From positions 1 to 28,793 of the forward strand of contig JAAVTG010000924.1 in the NCBI GenBank assembly GCA_011947345.1: a stretch of DNA of 28,793 bases. The letters run 5' to 3'. The notes beneath the pieces are model-generated. The model was not told the DNA's origin. It did no database searches and saw only the letters and a program-made list of their open reading frames with translations. The stretch's first letter is position 1. Each line of letters begins with the position of its first letter. This DNA comes from Phytophthora quininea (Eukaryota; Oomycota; Peronosporomycetes; Peronosporales; Peronosporaceae). The translations under genes were made by a program, and so were the position numbers. Below are positions 11,235 through 21,983 of the stretch, piece after piece.

Positions 11235-11652
11235 GGCGACGACAGCGGTAGGTTTTGCCGACGAGTGGAGTCCAGTGCAGTACAAACATGATGGCATCGG
11301 TGGTTTTGTCGTCAAGACGCAAATTCGATGGTTTCCGAGGAACGAAAAGGCAACCTGTTGTCTGTCCTCACTTTGGCTGGATGACAACGCCTCTCCTGTC
11401 GAGACACAGCCGACCCACCCTTTTGCTGCACAATTGCTGTCCTCTGCAGTGTGGCCAGCATGTTAGTCCTGCTGCTGCTTACGAGCGTGTTGGCGTTTTT
11501 CCTGGCGTGGCTCTCCATCCCATGACGTTGAAGTTACCGCCAGTCATTTGTCAAACGTTGATCCTTCCATACAAATGCCAAGTCTATCGAAGCGACACAG
11601 CCCATCTCCTTCCACCATTTGTCACTTTCTACAACCCTGCAGAGTTAAACCA

Positions 11653-11668
11653 GCTCATTCCTGCTTTT
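11653..11668 (+). promoter_or_regulatory. Oomycete-type initiator (Inr)
   Basis: GCTCATTCCTGCTTTT closely follows the oomycete initiator consensus GCTCATTYYNCAWTTT in its first half. It lies 25-41 bp upstream of the ATG at 11694, a normal distance for short oomycete 5' leaders. It also supports ATG 11694 as the start. Confidence 0.65.
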
Positions 11669-11693
11669 GACACACACACACCCAGCCCAAGTG

Positions 11694-12316
11694 ATGCACG
11701 GCCTGCAGCAGCCTTCGTTCTTCCCCACGGCCAAGGAGCTATCCAGCGGCGTGCAGTGGTTCAAGGACCACCCGGTGCTGGCCGCGGCCGCCGCCACCGC
11801 CGTGTCCGTCATCACGTACCTCAACGCGCTGGAGCTGGAAGACGCCGCCGACGGCTCGGAGCCCAGCAGAGCCCGCCGCCTGGCCAAGCCGTCGCTGTCC
11901 CGCAAGAGCTCGGGCCACAACAGCGACGGCAAGCTCTCGGCCGCCGTCAGCTGGTGCGACGAGCACGGCGGCAGCCTCACGCAAGTGTTCGAGGCAGAGA
12001 CGCGGAGCTCGAGGAGAGACGACAGCGACAGCGACGACGACGTGGCCGAGAGCTTCCTCGAGCCGTTCGTGCAGCACCGCCAGCTGACGACGCTGCGCAA
12101 GAGCTGCACGACGCAGACACTGGCGGATATGGGCGCTGCGTCGCCATCCGAAGAAGGGACGCGGTGCAGACCGAGAGTCCGCAGTGGGGCTGGTATGTGC
12201 CGATCACGCCGCCGCAAGACCAGTTTGTGCAAAACTCAAGAGAGTTGGTGGTAGCGTCCTGCTCAGAGGAGGTGGAGAAACCCATGCGACGGTCCGTCTC
12301 GGGTAGCATTTCGTAA
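11694..12316 (+). CDS. Small conserved-looking protein with an N-terminal hydrophobic segment, unrecognised
   Basis: About 207 residues. Near residues 20-45 there is an Ala-rich hydrophobic stretch (H-P-V-L-A-A-A-A-A-T-A-V-S-V-I-T-Y-L) that could anchor it in a membrane. A charged Ser/Asp-rich middle follows. The C-terminus has an aromatic motif, S-P-Q-W-G-W-Y-V-P-I-T-P-P, that looks conserved. That tail is in another frame: a G3 run at 12156-12158 that should be G4 would join the two and give E-G-D-A-V-Q-T-E-S-P. The ATG at 11694 was preferred because the initiator-like motif sits just upstream and the frame has no earlier ATG. The stop at 12314-12316 is only 12 bp from the stop of the convergent coiled-coil gene. 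I do not recognise the family and assign no function. Confidence 0.7.
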
Positions 12317-12328
12317 GGTTGGTGTGTG

Positions 12329-14883
12329 TTATTGGAGCTGGAATGTAGTTGACATTGATGCAGAGTCTTTAGAGGTCCAGGAGAGAAGGGTCTTCTTGGT
12401 CTGGGGCGTCTTCTTCTGGGATGGGGCCGTTGTCTGGGAGCCGTTCTTGTCGAACAGGGCTGCTTGCAGGCTGCTCGAAGTCGATCGAGTACTGCGTCGT
12501 GTCCATACTGGTGGCGTGGTCGTCCCGTCGCCCTGCTCATCAGCCAGGTCTTCTTGGATGCCAGCGGCGTCAAATACCTTGTCTTCGTCAGCAAGTGGAT
12601 CCTCTTCAATTTCGACACCCAGGTCTGCCAAACCAGCAGTGTCGATATCGGTCCCCTTGTCGACAACTTCCGTACGCTCAGTTTGCGTCGGCGCCGGTCC
12701 CGGGATTGCAGCTTTAGCCTTTTCCATCTTGCGTAGGGCTCCGCTAACACTCCGATCGAGAGCACAGAGCTGCTCAAGTGCCTGGCGCTCTACGATCTGA
12801 TCGATAACAGCATTTAAGCACTGCACGACCCCACTTTCACGCCGCGAGTCCTCCATCGACCAGTTCAAAAGTCCAAAAATTGGCGGCACTCTTGTGCGTG
12901 TTGGGCAGACCACCCTTGCAGAGCATCCAGCTCTTGCTTGACGCGCCTTGTTTCAGCTCGAAGCTCGCTCGTAGCTTCCGTTGACAGCACTGTCGGTGCC
13001 GCTACTGGAGCTATAGTAGGAGCTACTACTGGTATCATCACTTGCTGCATCCCCTTCGAACGCTCTTGCTCAATCGTGTCGGCCAGCTTAGCCAGCATCG
13101 CATCCGAGTCCTTCATGAACGTCTCTATAGTACCTCGCATCGCGTTGTGCTGCACCTCTACCTGGCCTAGAACATTTTGATGCTCAAGCTCCAGCTGACC
13201 CACACGACGCAGCAGTGCTGATTGTGGCAGCAGAACCTCTTCCCGACTGAATGCCTCGAGCGCCTCTCTCATCGCGTTGTGTTGCACTTCCGCTTGGCCC
13301 AACGCGTCTTGTTGGTCCAGTTCCAATTGCTCCACACGGTGCTGGAGTGCTGTTTGTGGGAGTATTACGCCTTCACGGCTGAATGTCTCCAGCGCCTCTC
13401 TCATGGCATTGTGCTGCATCTCGACTTGGCTTACAAGGCTCTGTTGATCAAGCTCCAGTTGGTCCACACGTTGAATAATCGCTGTTTGAGGCAAGACAAC
13501 CTCTTCTTGACTGAATGCCTCCAGTGCCGCTCGCATCGCGTTGTGTTGCAGCTCGACTTGGCCAAAGGCGTTTTGCTGGTCGAGCTCGAGCTGATCCACG
13601 CGCTGCAAAAGCGCCGTCTGAAATGGCAAAACCCCTTCATGGCCGCGTTCGATGGCGCGACTCAATGACTTCACAACGCTCTCTACTCGCTTTTTCAATT
13701 TGTCGTCATTCTTCTGTCGTGCTTGGACTTCCAACGGAACAACTTCCTCTAGAGCTTGTAGTTTGCGTTGAATAGTATGCGCTACGGCACGAATGGCCTC
13801 CTCTAATTCCCGAATCCGCAACTCCATTTCATCTTCTTGACGCGTCTGAGCCGCATGCCACACCTTGACCCCATTCGCGATCTCCATTAAAACACTTTGA
13901 AAGCGTGCGTCGACATCACCTGCCACTGCTTGAAAAAGCCGTTTGACCTGTCCAAATTCGCCATGCAGCCACCGCTCCATGGCGATCAAGTGGTCGTTTA
14001 CGCGCGAGAATTCGCGCATGTGAGCTGTCACGCGCTGAAAATCGGCACCCGAGACGAGCTGTCGCTGTTCATCCAGCACACGCGCCAGATCTCGCTTGTC
14101 CGCTGCCAACTTCACGTTCAGGCGTGCCAGTTGAGCCTCTAGCTTGGCATCCACGGCTGCGTCGCTTTTCCATCGGGCATCGCGGTCTGAATCGAGATCG
14201 CTGCGTAGTTGCAGCATAGCATCTTGTATGTCTCGGAGTTGGCGTTGGAACTCAGTATTGCGCGTTGGGGATCCCACCTGCTGTGGTTGCTGCTTGGAAG
14301 TAAGAGATGCGATGAACTGTGCATGTTGTTCTTGGGCCTCAAGCTTCCGATTAATGTCGCCAACGACAGCTCTTAGTTCGCTCTCCACCTCTTCCACGCG
14401 GTGCCCAAGCCGCGACACTTCCGCAAACAGCAAGGCAGCCTTCTGCTGCTCACGTTGATGATGGCTTGTGTCTGCTTGCAATTTCTTGTTGAAAGCGTTT
14501 GCGAGTCGCTGGAGATCTTCTGCAATATTGCTGACCGAAAGCTACGCTCAAATCCAGGACATCAGCACCGACACAGCAAACAGACGAGTGATAAAAAGCC
14601 ACTTTACCTTCTCGTTCTCGTGGTGCAGCTGGTTGTTCGAGTATAGCTGCCGCAGGTGCTGAATCTCCTGGCGGGAGTGCTCGTTCTCGCGTTCGAGAGC
14701 ATTCACGCGCTCCGTCATCCTATCTGCTGCACTGTCCGACACATTATTGTTCGGCTGTGAGTCTGTGCGATGTGGAGCAGGGAAGTTGCTGGGCACCGCA
14801 ACTTGTTTCCTGCTTCCGTCGCCAACGCTGCCACGGCGATCGTTCGGTAAGCCATTCGTGGATTTGTAAATGGGAGGAAGCAT
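12329..14883 (-). CDS. Long coiled-coil protein with four 44-residue repeats
   Basis: Exon 1 is 14883-14608; the intron is 14607-14542 (66 nt, GTAAAG...CGTAG, phase 0); exon 2 is 14541-12329; together about 830 residues. The protein is rich in Gln, Glu, Leu and Arg with heptad-like spacing nearly throughout (E-R-V-N-A-L-E-R-E-N-E at the N-terminus), so a rod-like coiled coil is expected. Four repeats contain L-P-Q-T-A-L, R-V-D-Q-L-E-L-D-Q-Q and Q-H-N-A-M-R. The C-terminal quarter is acidic and less structured. The frame breaks at plus-strand A4 12867-12870; one more base gives Q-F-L-D-F-L-N-W-S-M-E-D. The ATG at 14883 is the first in frame. Such proteins often serve the cytoskeleton or basal body, but nothing here identifies a family. 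Confidence 0.8.
13120..13640 (-). repeat. Four 132-bp tandem coding repeats
   Basis: The DNA encoding Q-H-N-A-M-R recurs near 13138, 13270, 13402 and 13534 on the plus strand, a constant 132-bp period equal to 44 codons. Units are similar but not identical (Q-V-E-L, Q-V-E-M, Q-A-E-V, Q-V-E-V before the motif), so the expansion is not brand new. Forty-four residues is four hendecads, which keeps the coiled-coil register. Confidence 0.9.
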
Positions 14884-15120
14884 CACAAGTCAGTCAAACA
14901 CGCGGCAAGTTATGTAGCGATTCTCAACACCGCCGCTTCACATCTCCAAAAACGCACAAAATAGCGAGAAACCAACGTGCCTTGGGCTGAACATCGCTTT
15001 GATAATAGGAGTCCAGATATCCGCATATCCAACCAGTCCATCGGCGCAGGAAACACAACACACCATGCTCACAATTCCTCTCTCCATCATCCTCATCGTT
15101 GATTTCGTGCTTTGCCGCAG

Positions 15121-17341
15121 TCATCCTGCTTGGCGCCCTACTGAATCTCTACTTGTCTTCGGAAGTTGATGGTGTCTGCTGCTTTTTGAGCTGGTAAACT
15201 CCTCTTCTGATGCCGTCTCGGGCATGGGAGGAACTGGCGGTCCGTCAGCGGGTGGGAGGCTAGGAGACTCATCGCCGCTAGGTGTTGGTTCCCGAGGTAG
15301 AGGGGGCTGAGGACCTACTCCGCCAGGCATGCCGGCGCCTGGGTATGGCATGCCGCCAGCAGGGTAGCCTCCGTTCGGGGAGTAGTAATTTCGATGGTTG
15401 TACCCTTGCTGGTGGTAGCCGCCATAGCCACCGCGTCCGCCACGCATCATGGGCTGTTGAGGCATCATCGGTGGATACATCATGGGCATCGCGTAGCCGC
15501 CCTGCATGTAAGGAGGAACCCCCATCTCGCCACCATCTTCGCCTTCATACAGCCATTCTTCCTGCATCGGCGGATAGCCCATGCCAGGATGAGGGTAAGG
15601 TATGGGTCCAGGCGAACCGCCACGATAAGGAGACGACACGTTGCTCTTTGCAGCTGGCGGAACCGCGAAACTGGGAGTGAACTCAGCTGCAGACGCGCTC
15701 AACTTAAACTCCTTGGCGTTGGGGTTCAATCCCTTCTTGGGCGCAGCCACCTTCGCTTCCTCCTTGGACTCCGTGGAAGTGGTCGTGGTCGTGATCGTCG
15801 TCTTTCTCGGTCTTAGACTCGGTCTTGCTTTCAGCAGAACGCTCCGTTTTGGTGTCCGATTTCCGCTCTTTGCTGGGGTTGGCTTCCTTTTTCGTCGGGC
15901 TAGCCATCTTCGGCTTATTGTTGGCCGCAGCAGCGGTGGGCTTAGCATCTTTGCCATTCACCTTCGTAAGCGACGCCGTTTTCTTCGGCGAAGTACCTTT
16001 TTCTCTGGTTGTGTCTTCGGTGGAGATGCCGGCGGCGTCGGTGTAGTCGCGGCTGGTGCAGCAGTAGCTGATCGGCCGGTCACCGCTTCGCTAAAGGACA
16101 GTGGCTTGGGCGGGGCAGGCGCTGTTGTTGATGCAGGCGGAGCACCTGAAGCAGGAGGTGCTGCTGGTACTGGGGCAGGAGGAGGCGTTGCTGTCGCGGG
16201 GGCTACTGGTTCCTTGGGTGCCTTCCCTTGCGACTTGCCGCCACTGGATTGTTGCTGCGCATTCCGAAGAGCCGGCGGGACGTATGCACTTCCACTAGAG
16301 TTAGCACTGGTACCTCTGCGATCGACCGAGCTGTATCGAGCCTCTTCATCCAAATCATTGGCGTGTTTGCCGCCGCGCATCGTTTGGCCGCGCTCCTCCT
16401 GCAGATGGAAGTTTCCTGCCGCAGACTGGCGCTCGATCTCCTGCGCAAGCTTCTCAGCTGCACGGGACTGCTCTGTAGAGATCTTGGACTTGTCCAGCTT
16501 GGTCGTATAAATATTCTCGTCATAGGTCGACACGACGCCGAAGAGCTTCTCGTTCGCCTCAAACTGGTTCCAATTTCCCTTTCCTGATTCTTGCCGTGGC
16601 GTCTGCTGTTCGCTCCCTCCTCCAGTGCGCCCGTGTCGAGCGCTGGGTCCAGCCACGAGCTGGCCGTCTCCAGTTCTCGTCCGTACAAGTGTTCTCCCTG
16701 ACGTCCACTGATCTCCGTGTCGGTGCGGAAGCCCGCAGCGGGGCCCGCTCCGAACACTCCTTCAGTGTAATTCACCGTGCCGTCTGCCACCATGTGAGCC
16801 AGTTGTTGGCGCTTGAAGATGACGGTACTGCCGTCCTCAAAGTTTTGCCACTGCCGCTCACCTTCTTGGCGTTCTTGAGCACGACCGAGAAGTCGTCGGG
16901 GTCCACACAGTCCAGAATGCCAGCGTACCGCTCGTCCGAGTCCTGGATCTTGAGCTCCACCGCCTTCCCCACTAGGAACCGGAAGGCGAACAGCGCTCGG
17001 TGTCGCAGCAGTCTCTTGTGGGGCTCTGTAGCCTCATCAAATAAAGGTTAGTCTCGCTATGACACAGCATCCCCTCCCATCCTAGCGATCTTACCGCTGT
17101 AGCCGACGCTGGGAGCCGCCGGAGCGAAGCCCGGGGGCGGGGCGCTACCCTTTACGGCCTTGGGGTTTCCCCACGCGCCGGACACGGGCGGCGGGGCCAC
17201 CGGACGCGGGCCCGCCTGCACCGCAGCCTCCCGGCCATTGTTCTTGCTCTTCTCGGGCGCTTTTTTCTTCTTGGCCGCGCTCTTGGGACCCGCGCCGTTC
17301 TTGCGGGAGTTGGGGGCTGCTTTGGACGTCGCGGTCTGCAT
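15121..17341 (-). CDS. ATXN2: Ataxin-2 / Pbp1 homologue
   Basis: Exon 1 is 17341-17095; the intron is 17094-17026 (69 nt, GTAAGA...CTACAG, phase 1); exon 2 is 17025-15121; about 716 residues. After a basic, Ala/Pro-rich start there is an Lsm-like fold (L-V-G-K-A-V-E-L-K-I-Q-D ... F-S-V-V-L-K-N-A-K-K). Then comes G-F-R-T-D-T-E-I-S and an LsmAD domain (N-E-K-L-F-G-V-V-S-T-Y-D-E-N-I-Y-T-T-K-L-D). Far downstream is a PAM2 motif, L-N-P-N-A-K-E-F (15706-15729), which in this family binds the MLLE domain of poly(A)-binding protein. The tail is Pro/Gly/Met/Tyr-rich. Known members act in stress granules and mRNA stability. One-base losses fit at plus-strand T4 16843-16846 and near 16578-16588; at least one more shift lies within 15770-15990. 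The order of domains makes the call firm. Confidence 0.93.
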
Positions 17342-17554
17342 GGTGACGGGAGGGGGCGACAAGAGAGAGAGAGAGGGGGCGGAGACGCGCGAAGAGCTCC
17401 CTCGTTGATCGCTGGCTCGTGAGCCTCGTTTTATTGCGGATAAGGATAAAGGTACCGCCTTTTCGGAACACATACAAGTTGAAGCGCAACAGCAACAGCT
17501 AAAGCTGCAGCGTTCGCGATTGTCTCTCAAGCGATAAGGATAGTCAGTAGTTAT

Positions 17555-18804
17555 TTAATGGAAATGCACGGGCGAGCTGGACGTCACGACGGGCAGATCG
17601 CCGCCCACGGCGCGCTCCATGGTGGACGACAGCGCGTCGGCAGTGAAATCGGCGTCGATAGGGTGCACGCCCACGCGGGTCTTGCTGCGCTTTGTGCGGA
17701 TGATCAGCAGACGCGGCTGCTGCTTCTTGCTGTGGTTGCTACTGCCTGTGACGGTCTCCAGCAGCTTGCGCACGGCGCGCTCCTGTGACTTCCAGTCCAC
17801 GTACGTGATTTTGAGGCTCTTGGACTGTCGGAACTTGAGCGCGAGCTCCTGCGCCACCTTCATCTCCTTCGCACGCTGCTTCTTGTCGCCAGAGAGGACG
17901 AAGATCGCGCAGAGTGAGGACGCGCTTGTAGCCTGCTTGCCCACGTTGCAGAGCTTGGCTTCGTTGCCAGCGTGCAGCTTCTCCATCTCGCCCGAGTCGC
18001 GCATACGGTGCAGACGTACAACTGTGCGCCGGCACGGCACCTTGACGTTCAGGTTGAGCGCGATGCTCTCGTAGTGGTCGCGGAAGTTGACGGAGAGCCT
18101 CGTCCGACACCGAGTAGAACTCCACGAGCCACTCGTTGTTGGCGCCGGCTTCTTCTGCGACAGCATCTTAACGGGCGAGTCCTTTGCGTACAGAGTTTTC
18201 GGCTGGCCGCCACGACGCGCTCCAGGCTGCTGGGCCTGACCAAACCCGTCCATGCCACTGAATTGGAACTCGGTCGGCATGCCGCCGCCTCGAATCCGCC
18301 CGCGCCTCCTCCAAAGCCTCCCCCAAAGCCACTAGCTCCTCCAAATCCGCCACCACCTGCCCCACCAAAGCCGTGGCCAAAGATATTCTCAAACATCTTG
18401 GTAAAGGACGCCATGTTTTCGTCTGTGGAGCGTCCACGTCGCCCTCTGTGCTGTCCCTGCTGTCCAAAGCCGCCGAAGCCTCCTCCTCCGGGCGCTCCTG
18501 CACCCATCCGGCGAGCGTCGTCGTACTCTGTCCGCTGCGTTGGGTCGGACAGCACTTCATAGGCCTCCGAGACCTCCACGAACTTCTCCTTGGCTGCCTC
18601 CTTGTCTTCGGCGTTCTCGGCCTTGTCCGGGTGGTACTTAAGCGCCAGCTGCCTGTAGGCCTTCTTGAGCTCCCGGTCCGAGAAGGTTTTGGACACGCCT
18701 AGCACCTTGTAGTAATCCTTGCTGGGGTCCATGCCTCGAATGGCCGCCACGGCCAGCGCCAAGAGCAGCGCGATCAGCAGCCGCACGCGCGTCTTGCTCG
18801 CCAT
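17555..18804 (-). CDS. ER-type J-protein with a thioredoxin-like C-terminus
   Basis: About 416 residues. A signal peptide (M-A-S-K-T-R-V-R then a Leu/Ala core) leads into a J domain: [14 protein letters not shown] with the HPD motif, and E-A-Y-E-V-L-S-D. A Gly/Phe-rich linker follows, then a thioredoxin-like stretch with W-L-V-E-F-Y-S but no C-x-x-C. The C-terminal part (R-L-L-I-I-R-T-K-R) completes about 200 residues and shows no KDEL-like ending. The HPD motif stimulates Hsp70, here presumably BiP in the ER lumen. The ATG at 18804 places the signal peptide correctly. Frames change near 18288-18294 and 18135-18165 (one-base losses) and near 18085-18100 (a one-base gain or two losses). The gene lies 213 bp upstream of the ataxin-2 start on the same strand. 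Confidence 0.85.
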
Positions 18805-19864
18805 TTCGTTGGTTGTGTGTGTGTGTTTTGCTTTCCTGTGTCGCGAGCTGAGTTTTCCAGAGTGTTGCGTCTTGCGGTCGTCTACCAGCTGCAGCTCATG
18901 CACTCGGGGGCTTGCCACGTGTGCGTCTTGAACACCGGAACGCCCGAGGAGCTCCGCAAGTCAGGAGAATTTTCGCGAATGCTGGCCGACATGCGATTGA
19001 CACGTCAGTCGGTCGTGTATTGGCCCACAAGATAACCAAATTTAGCATGCCAATTTTCGACCAGTAAGATTTGCGGATACTTTGTTGAAGTGAGAGGCAA
19101 CATCGGCGAGAATGTCTTGCCTGCCTTGTTCGTCTACCGCTGTCAGTCAAAGTGCAACTCCCCAGAGCTGAATCTGCTGAGAGCGCTCCATCTTGCTCAA
19201 CGCATGAAACCCGCTAGCTTTACCACGTTCTCTCCTCCAAACTGAAAGCTTTTCCATGGCCATGTAGCAATAACAAGACGAGGTAGTCTCGCTGCGAAGT
19301 GGTGTCGATACTCGATGTTTTTGCACAGTACTAGGGCGTTCGTGCAAGCCCGTGGACGAACAGCAGCACGACCAGCAAAAATACCGCCAGCCTGCTTCGC
19401 CAACGATCGACCAAGAGGCAACGCAGCTTGTGGCCGTTTATAAGACTGCAAGGAGTACACCCCAGCTTCCAGAAGCAGCGCACTGCCACCAGCACCGCTG
19501 GACTCCAGCCTGAAGCACTCCTCCTGTGAGCTTCAGATGGTGCTTGTGGTACCTCAGAAAAACGAAGGTTGGGAACGCGCCCGGAAGCTTCGTGCTGCCG
19601 CAGGCTGCTTGGTGTGCCGCTTGTTGCCGTTTGCCCTTGGTGGCGGCAACCTCACCGCCATGTCCTCACACTTGCCGGCCATGTGCGTGTGTCGACACAT
19701 TGAGCGCCATCCACACCGAGTTTGTCGCCACACGATCTCAACCTGCAACGTGGCCCCACAGTCCCGTTTGCAGCCGACTTTAGCGTCAGGGCGAGCTGCA
19801 AAAGTCAGCTGATTTTTATATCTTTACCACTTCGAGATTTGCGCGCTTCCAGCCAAGCCCCGCG
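18805..19864. other. Divergent intergenic region
   Basis: About 1,060 bp between the starts of the J-protein (minus) and the ankyrin-FYVE gene (plus). A short GT microsatellite lies at 18813-18826. Several frames of 60-90 codons exist on both strands, but none has a recognisable domain, a signal peptide or a good start context. I see no gene here. Confidence 0.6.
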
Positions 19865-21854
19865 ATGGAGCCCGTGCGGCTCCAGCGGCAGCAGCAGGTG
19901 CCGGCCAGCCACCGCCCCGACGGCCCCGTGCAGCGCCCCGACGAGCAACTGGCGGGCCCGCTGGCCGCCATCAAGCTGGCCGAGAGCGGCGACTTCCCGC
20001 GTCTCTTAGTGGCCCTGGCGCTGCGACCGCGACTAGCGAGAGCCGCCGACGCCTTCGGGATGACCACGCTGCACTGGGTCTGCAGCGCTCCTCATGTCCC
20101 GCCGCGGGTCGTGCTCACCGTGGCAAGGGCCCACCGGGTGCCGCTGCGACCCGCAACTTGGCGGGGCTCTTGCCGCTGCACTTGGCCATCCGGAAGAGAC
20201 TGGCGCTGGAGGCCATCCAGGCGCTGCTGCAGGTGTACCCACGCGCAGTGGCGGTGCGCACGCCCGACGGCAAGACGCCGTTGGCGTTGGCCAAGCAGCG
20301 ACCCGCGGCGTCTAGCGCCGTGCTCGCTCTGTTGAGAGTCTTGGAGGCGCACGCGCGCACTGGAGCCCCGTCGGAGCTGACGATGCCCACCCAGCAGTGG
20401 CCAGCTGATACCGATACAATTGACCAGAGGATGTCGGAGAGACTAAGCACCGAGAGGTCGGTGACGCAGGAGGAGACGACTGCCCAAGTGCTGACCCCGC
20501 CGGCGCCGCCTCCGAGGTGGGCGCTCTCGGACAGATGCAGACTGTGCGCGGCCAAGTTTGGATACTTTCGACAGCGCCACCACTGCAGGAGCTGCGGCGC
20601 GTCGGTCTGTGGCCGACATTCGCGACACCGAGTGCCGCTGCAGCACCTCGGCCTGTTCCAGCCGCAGAGAGTTTGTGCGTGTTGCTTCGACAACCTGCAG
20701 AACCAACTGAACGTGCAGGCACTGGCGCGCGTGCATCGTGCGGGTGGTGGGTATCCGTACATGAGCAGCAGCGACGACTCAGGCACTGACAACCCAGTGT
20801 TCCAAAATGCACACCACCGGCGACGAAGCAAGTCGGTGTACAGTGAGCCCACGCAGCAACGCGACCCGGTCGAGTGGCAGGACAACAATCGCAAGAAGGG
20901 CTTCGCACCCATTCCTTCGCCGTACGACAGCTGGCGCAAAACGCCCTCGGAAGCTGCCGAGTCGCTGCAGCCGACCATGGGCTCCATGTTCCTGTCGATG
21001 GCACCGGCAGCTAAGCCGACGGTGCTGGAGCGCCAGCGAGCCCTGCTTCAGCAGCAAGGCAGATCTCTGGAGTTTATGTCGGAACCAAGCAGACGACGCA
21101 GTCGGAAACATCGCCCTCGGCCACACTCCTCAGCGCTGGACAGAACTTTGCACGTGCAACGGTTGACGGAGGTCGATTCGGACCGCTCGAGCGACGAGCA
21201 GGAGCTAGAGCAGCGTATGCAGCAGCTGATGACCGCTAAAGAGATATCGGAGAAGCACTTCGTCGTAGTGAAGAAGAGATCGCTGTAGCAGAGCGCGAAA
21301 AGCGCGAGCTGGATGCGGTTGCGGACAAGTACCGGGAAGCTGGGTACTCGAGTCCCCTCGAGGACGAGGATGAAGAAGATGAAGAGGCCGAGATCGCAGC
21401 GACTCTCGCTTTCCTGAATGGGAGCAAGAAGAAGATCAGCGCTTCGGACCTCTTTGACGACTTCGAACCGCCGCTCGACGTATCAGCCACACATCACCAA
21501 CTGGGTGAGGCGCTTTTGAACAAGGGAGACTTTGCCGGTGCCGTCCTCGAACTACAGAGAAGTGTCGATCTCGATAGTGAAAACGCGGCTACTTGGCTGC
21601 ACCTAGCCAAAGCCTTGGATGGCAACGGCGACGGCAACGAGGCAGCCGAAGAGGCTGTGCGCCGTGCACTCGAGCTGGATCCGTCGTCGATTGGAGCGCT
21701 GTCCCTGCTCGGGAAGCTGCTGCATATGCGCGGTGACCACGACGACGCCATCCTAGTTTTCAGACAGGCACTAGAGCTTCAATGTCCAGCAAGGAAACTC
21801 GACGCTGCGCTTGACGCGGATGATCTCGGGAACCAGCAGGTCGGCGTTATGTAG
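19865..21854 (+). CDS. Ankyrin-FYVE-TPR protein
   Basis: About 663 residues. Ankyrin-like repeats fill the first ~150 residues (T-T-L-H-W-V-C-S-A; L-L-P-L-H-L-A-I-R; G-K-T-P-L-A-L-A). A FYVE-type finger lies at about 20515-20695: W-x-x-D-R-C-x-x-C, R-Q-R-H-H-C-R-S-C-G, R-V-C-A-C-C. The R-x-R-H-H-C-R basic patch is the usual PI3P-binding signature, so endosomal recruitment is likely. After a Ser/Arg-rich linker and an acidic helical stretch, the C-terminus has two TPR-like units (L-G-E-A-L-L-N-K-G-D-F-A-G-A-V-L-E-L; A-L-S-L-L-G-K-L-L-H). Two one-base losses divide it: a C3 run at 20150-20152, inside the ankyrin part, and a site near 21249-21256. FYVE fusions with other modules are common in oomycetes, but I do not know a named relative of this arrangement. 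Confidence 0.85.
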
Positions 21855-21983
21855 GCAAACAGTATCCAAAGTATTTGGGGATACGACGAAGATGAAGACC
21901 TGTCGCCGGCAACACGACCCATAAAATCGCGCTACTGTTGATAATAAACCACTGCGAAAAAGATATTTGCTCAACGGTCGGCG

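Larger units (their letters stand above)
10915..11693. other. Divergent promoter region
   Basis: This 779-bp gap lies between the starts of the CNOT4 homologue (minus) and the small membrane protein (plus). It holds a three-copy 19-bp repeat and an initiator-like motif, described separately. The open frames inside it have no recognisable domains and no coding look. Confidence 0.6.

Noticed and set aside
11255..12130. The N-terminal 290 codons of the open frame ending at 12316
   Set aside because: The product is Arg/Gln/Pro-rich shadow; only the final part after 12158 is real, joined to the frame starting at 11694.
19197..19812. Several 60-90-codon frames on both strands between the J-protein and FYVE genes
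   Set aside because: They overlap one another, have no domains or promoter motif, and give Arg/Cys-rich products typical of random translation.
21862..21884. Imperfect palindrome GTATCCAAA...TTTGGGGATAC after the FYVE gene
   Set aside because: Two unpaired bases and short arms; no more than chance expectation for a 3' flank.
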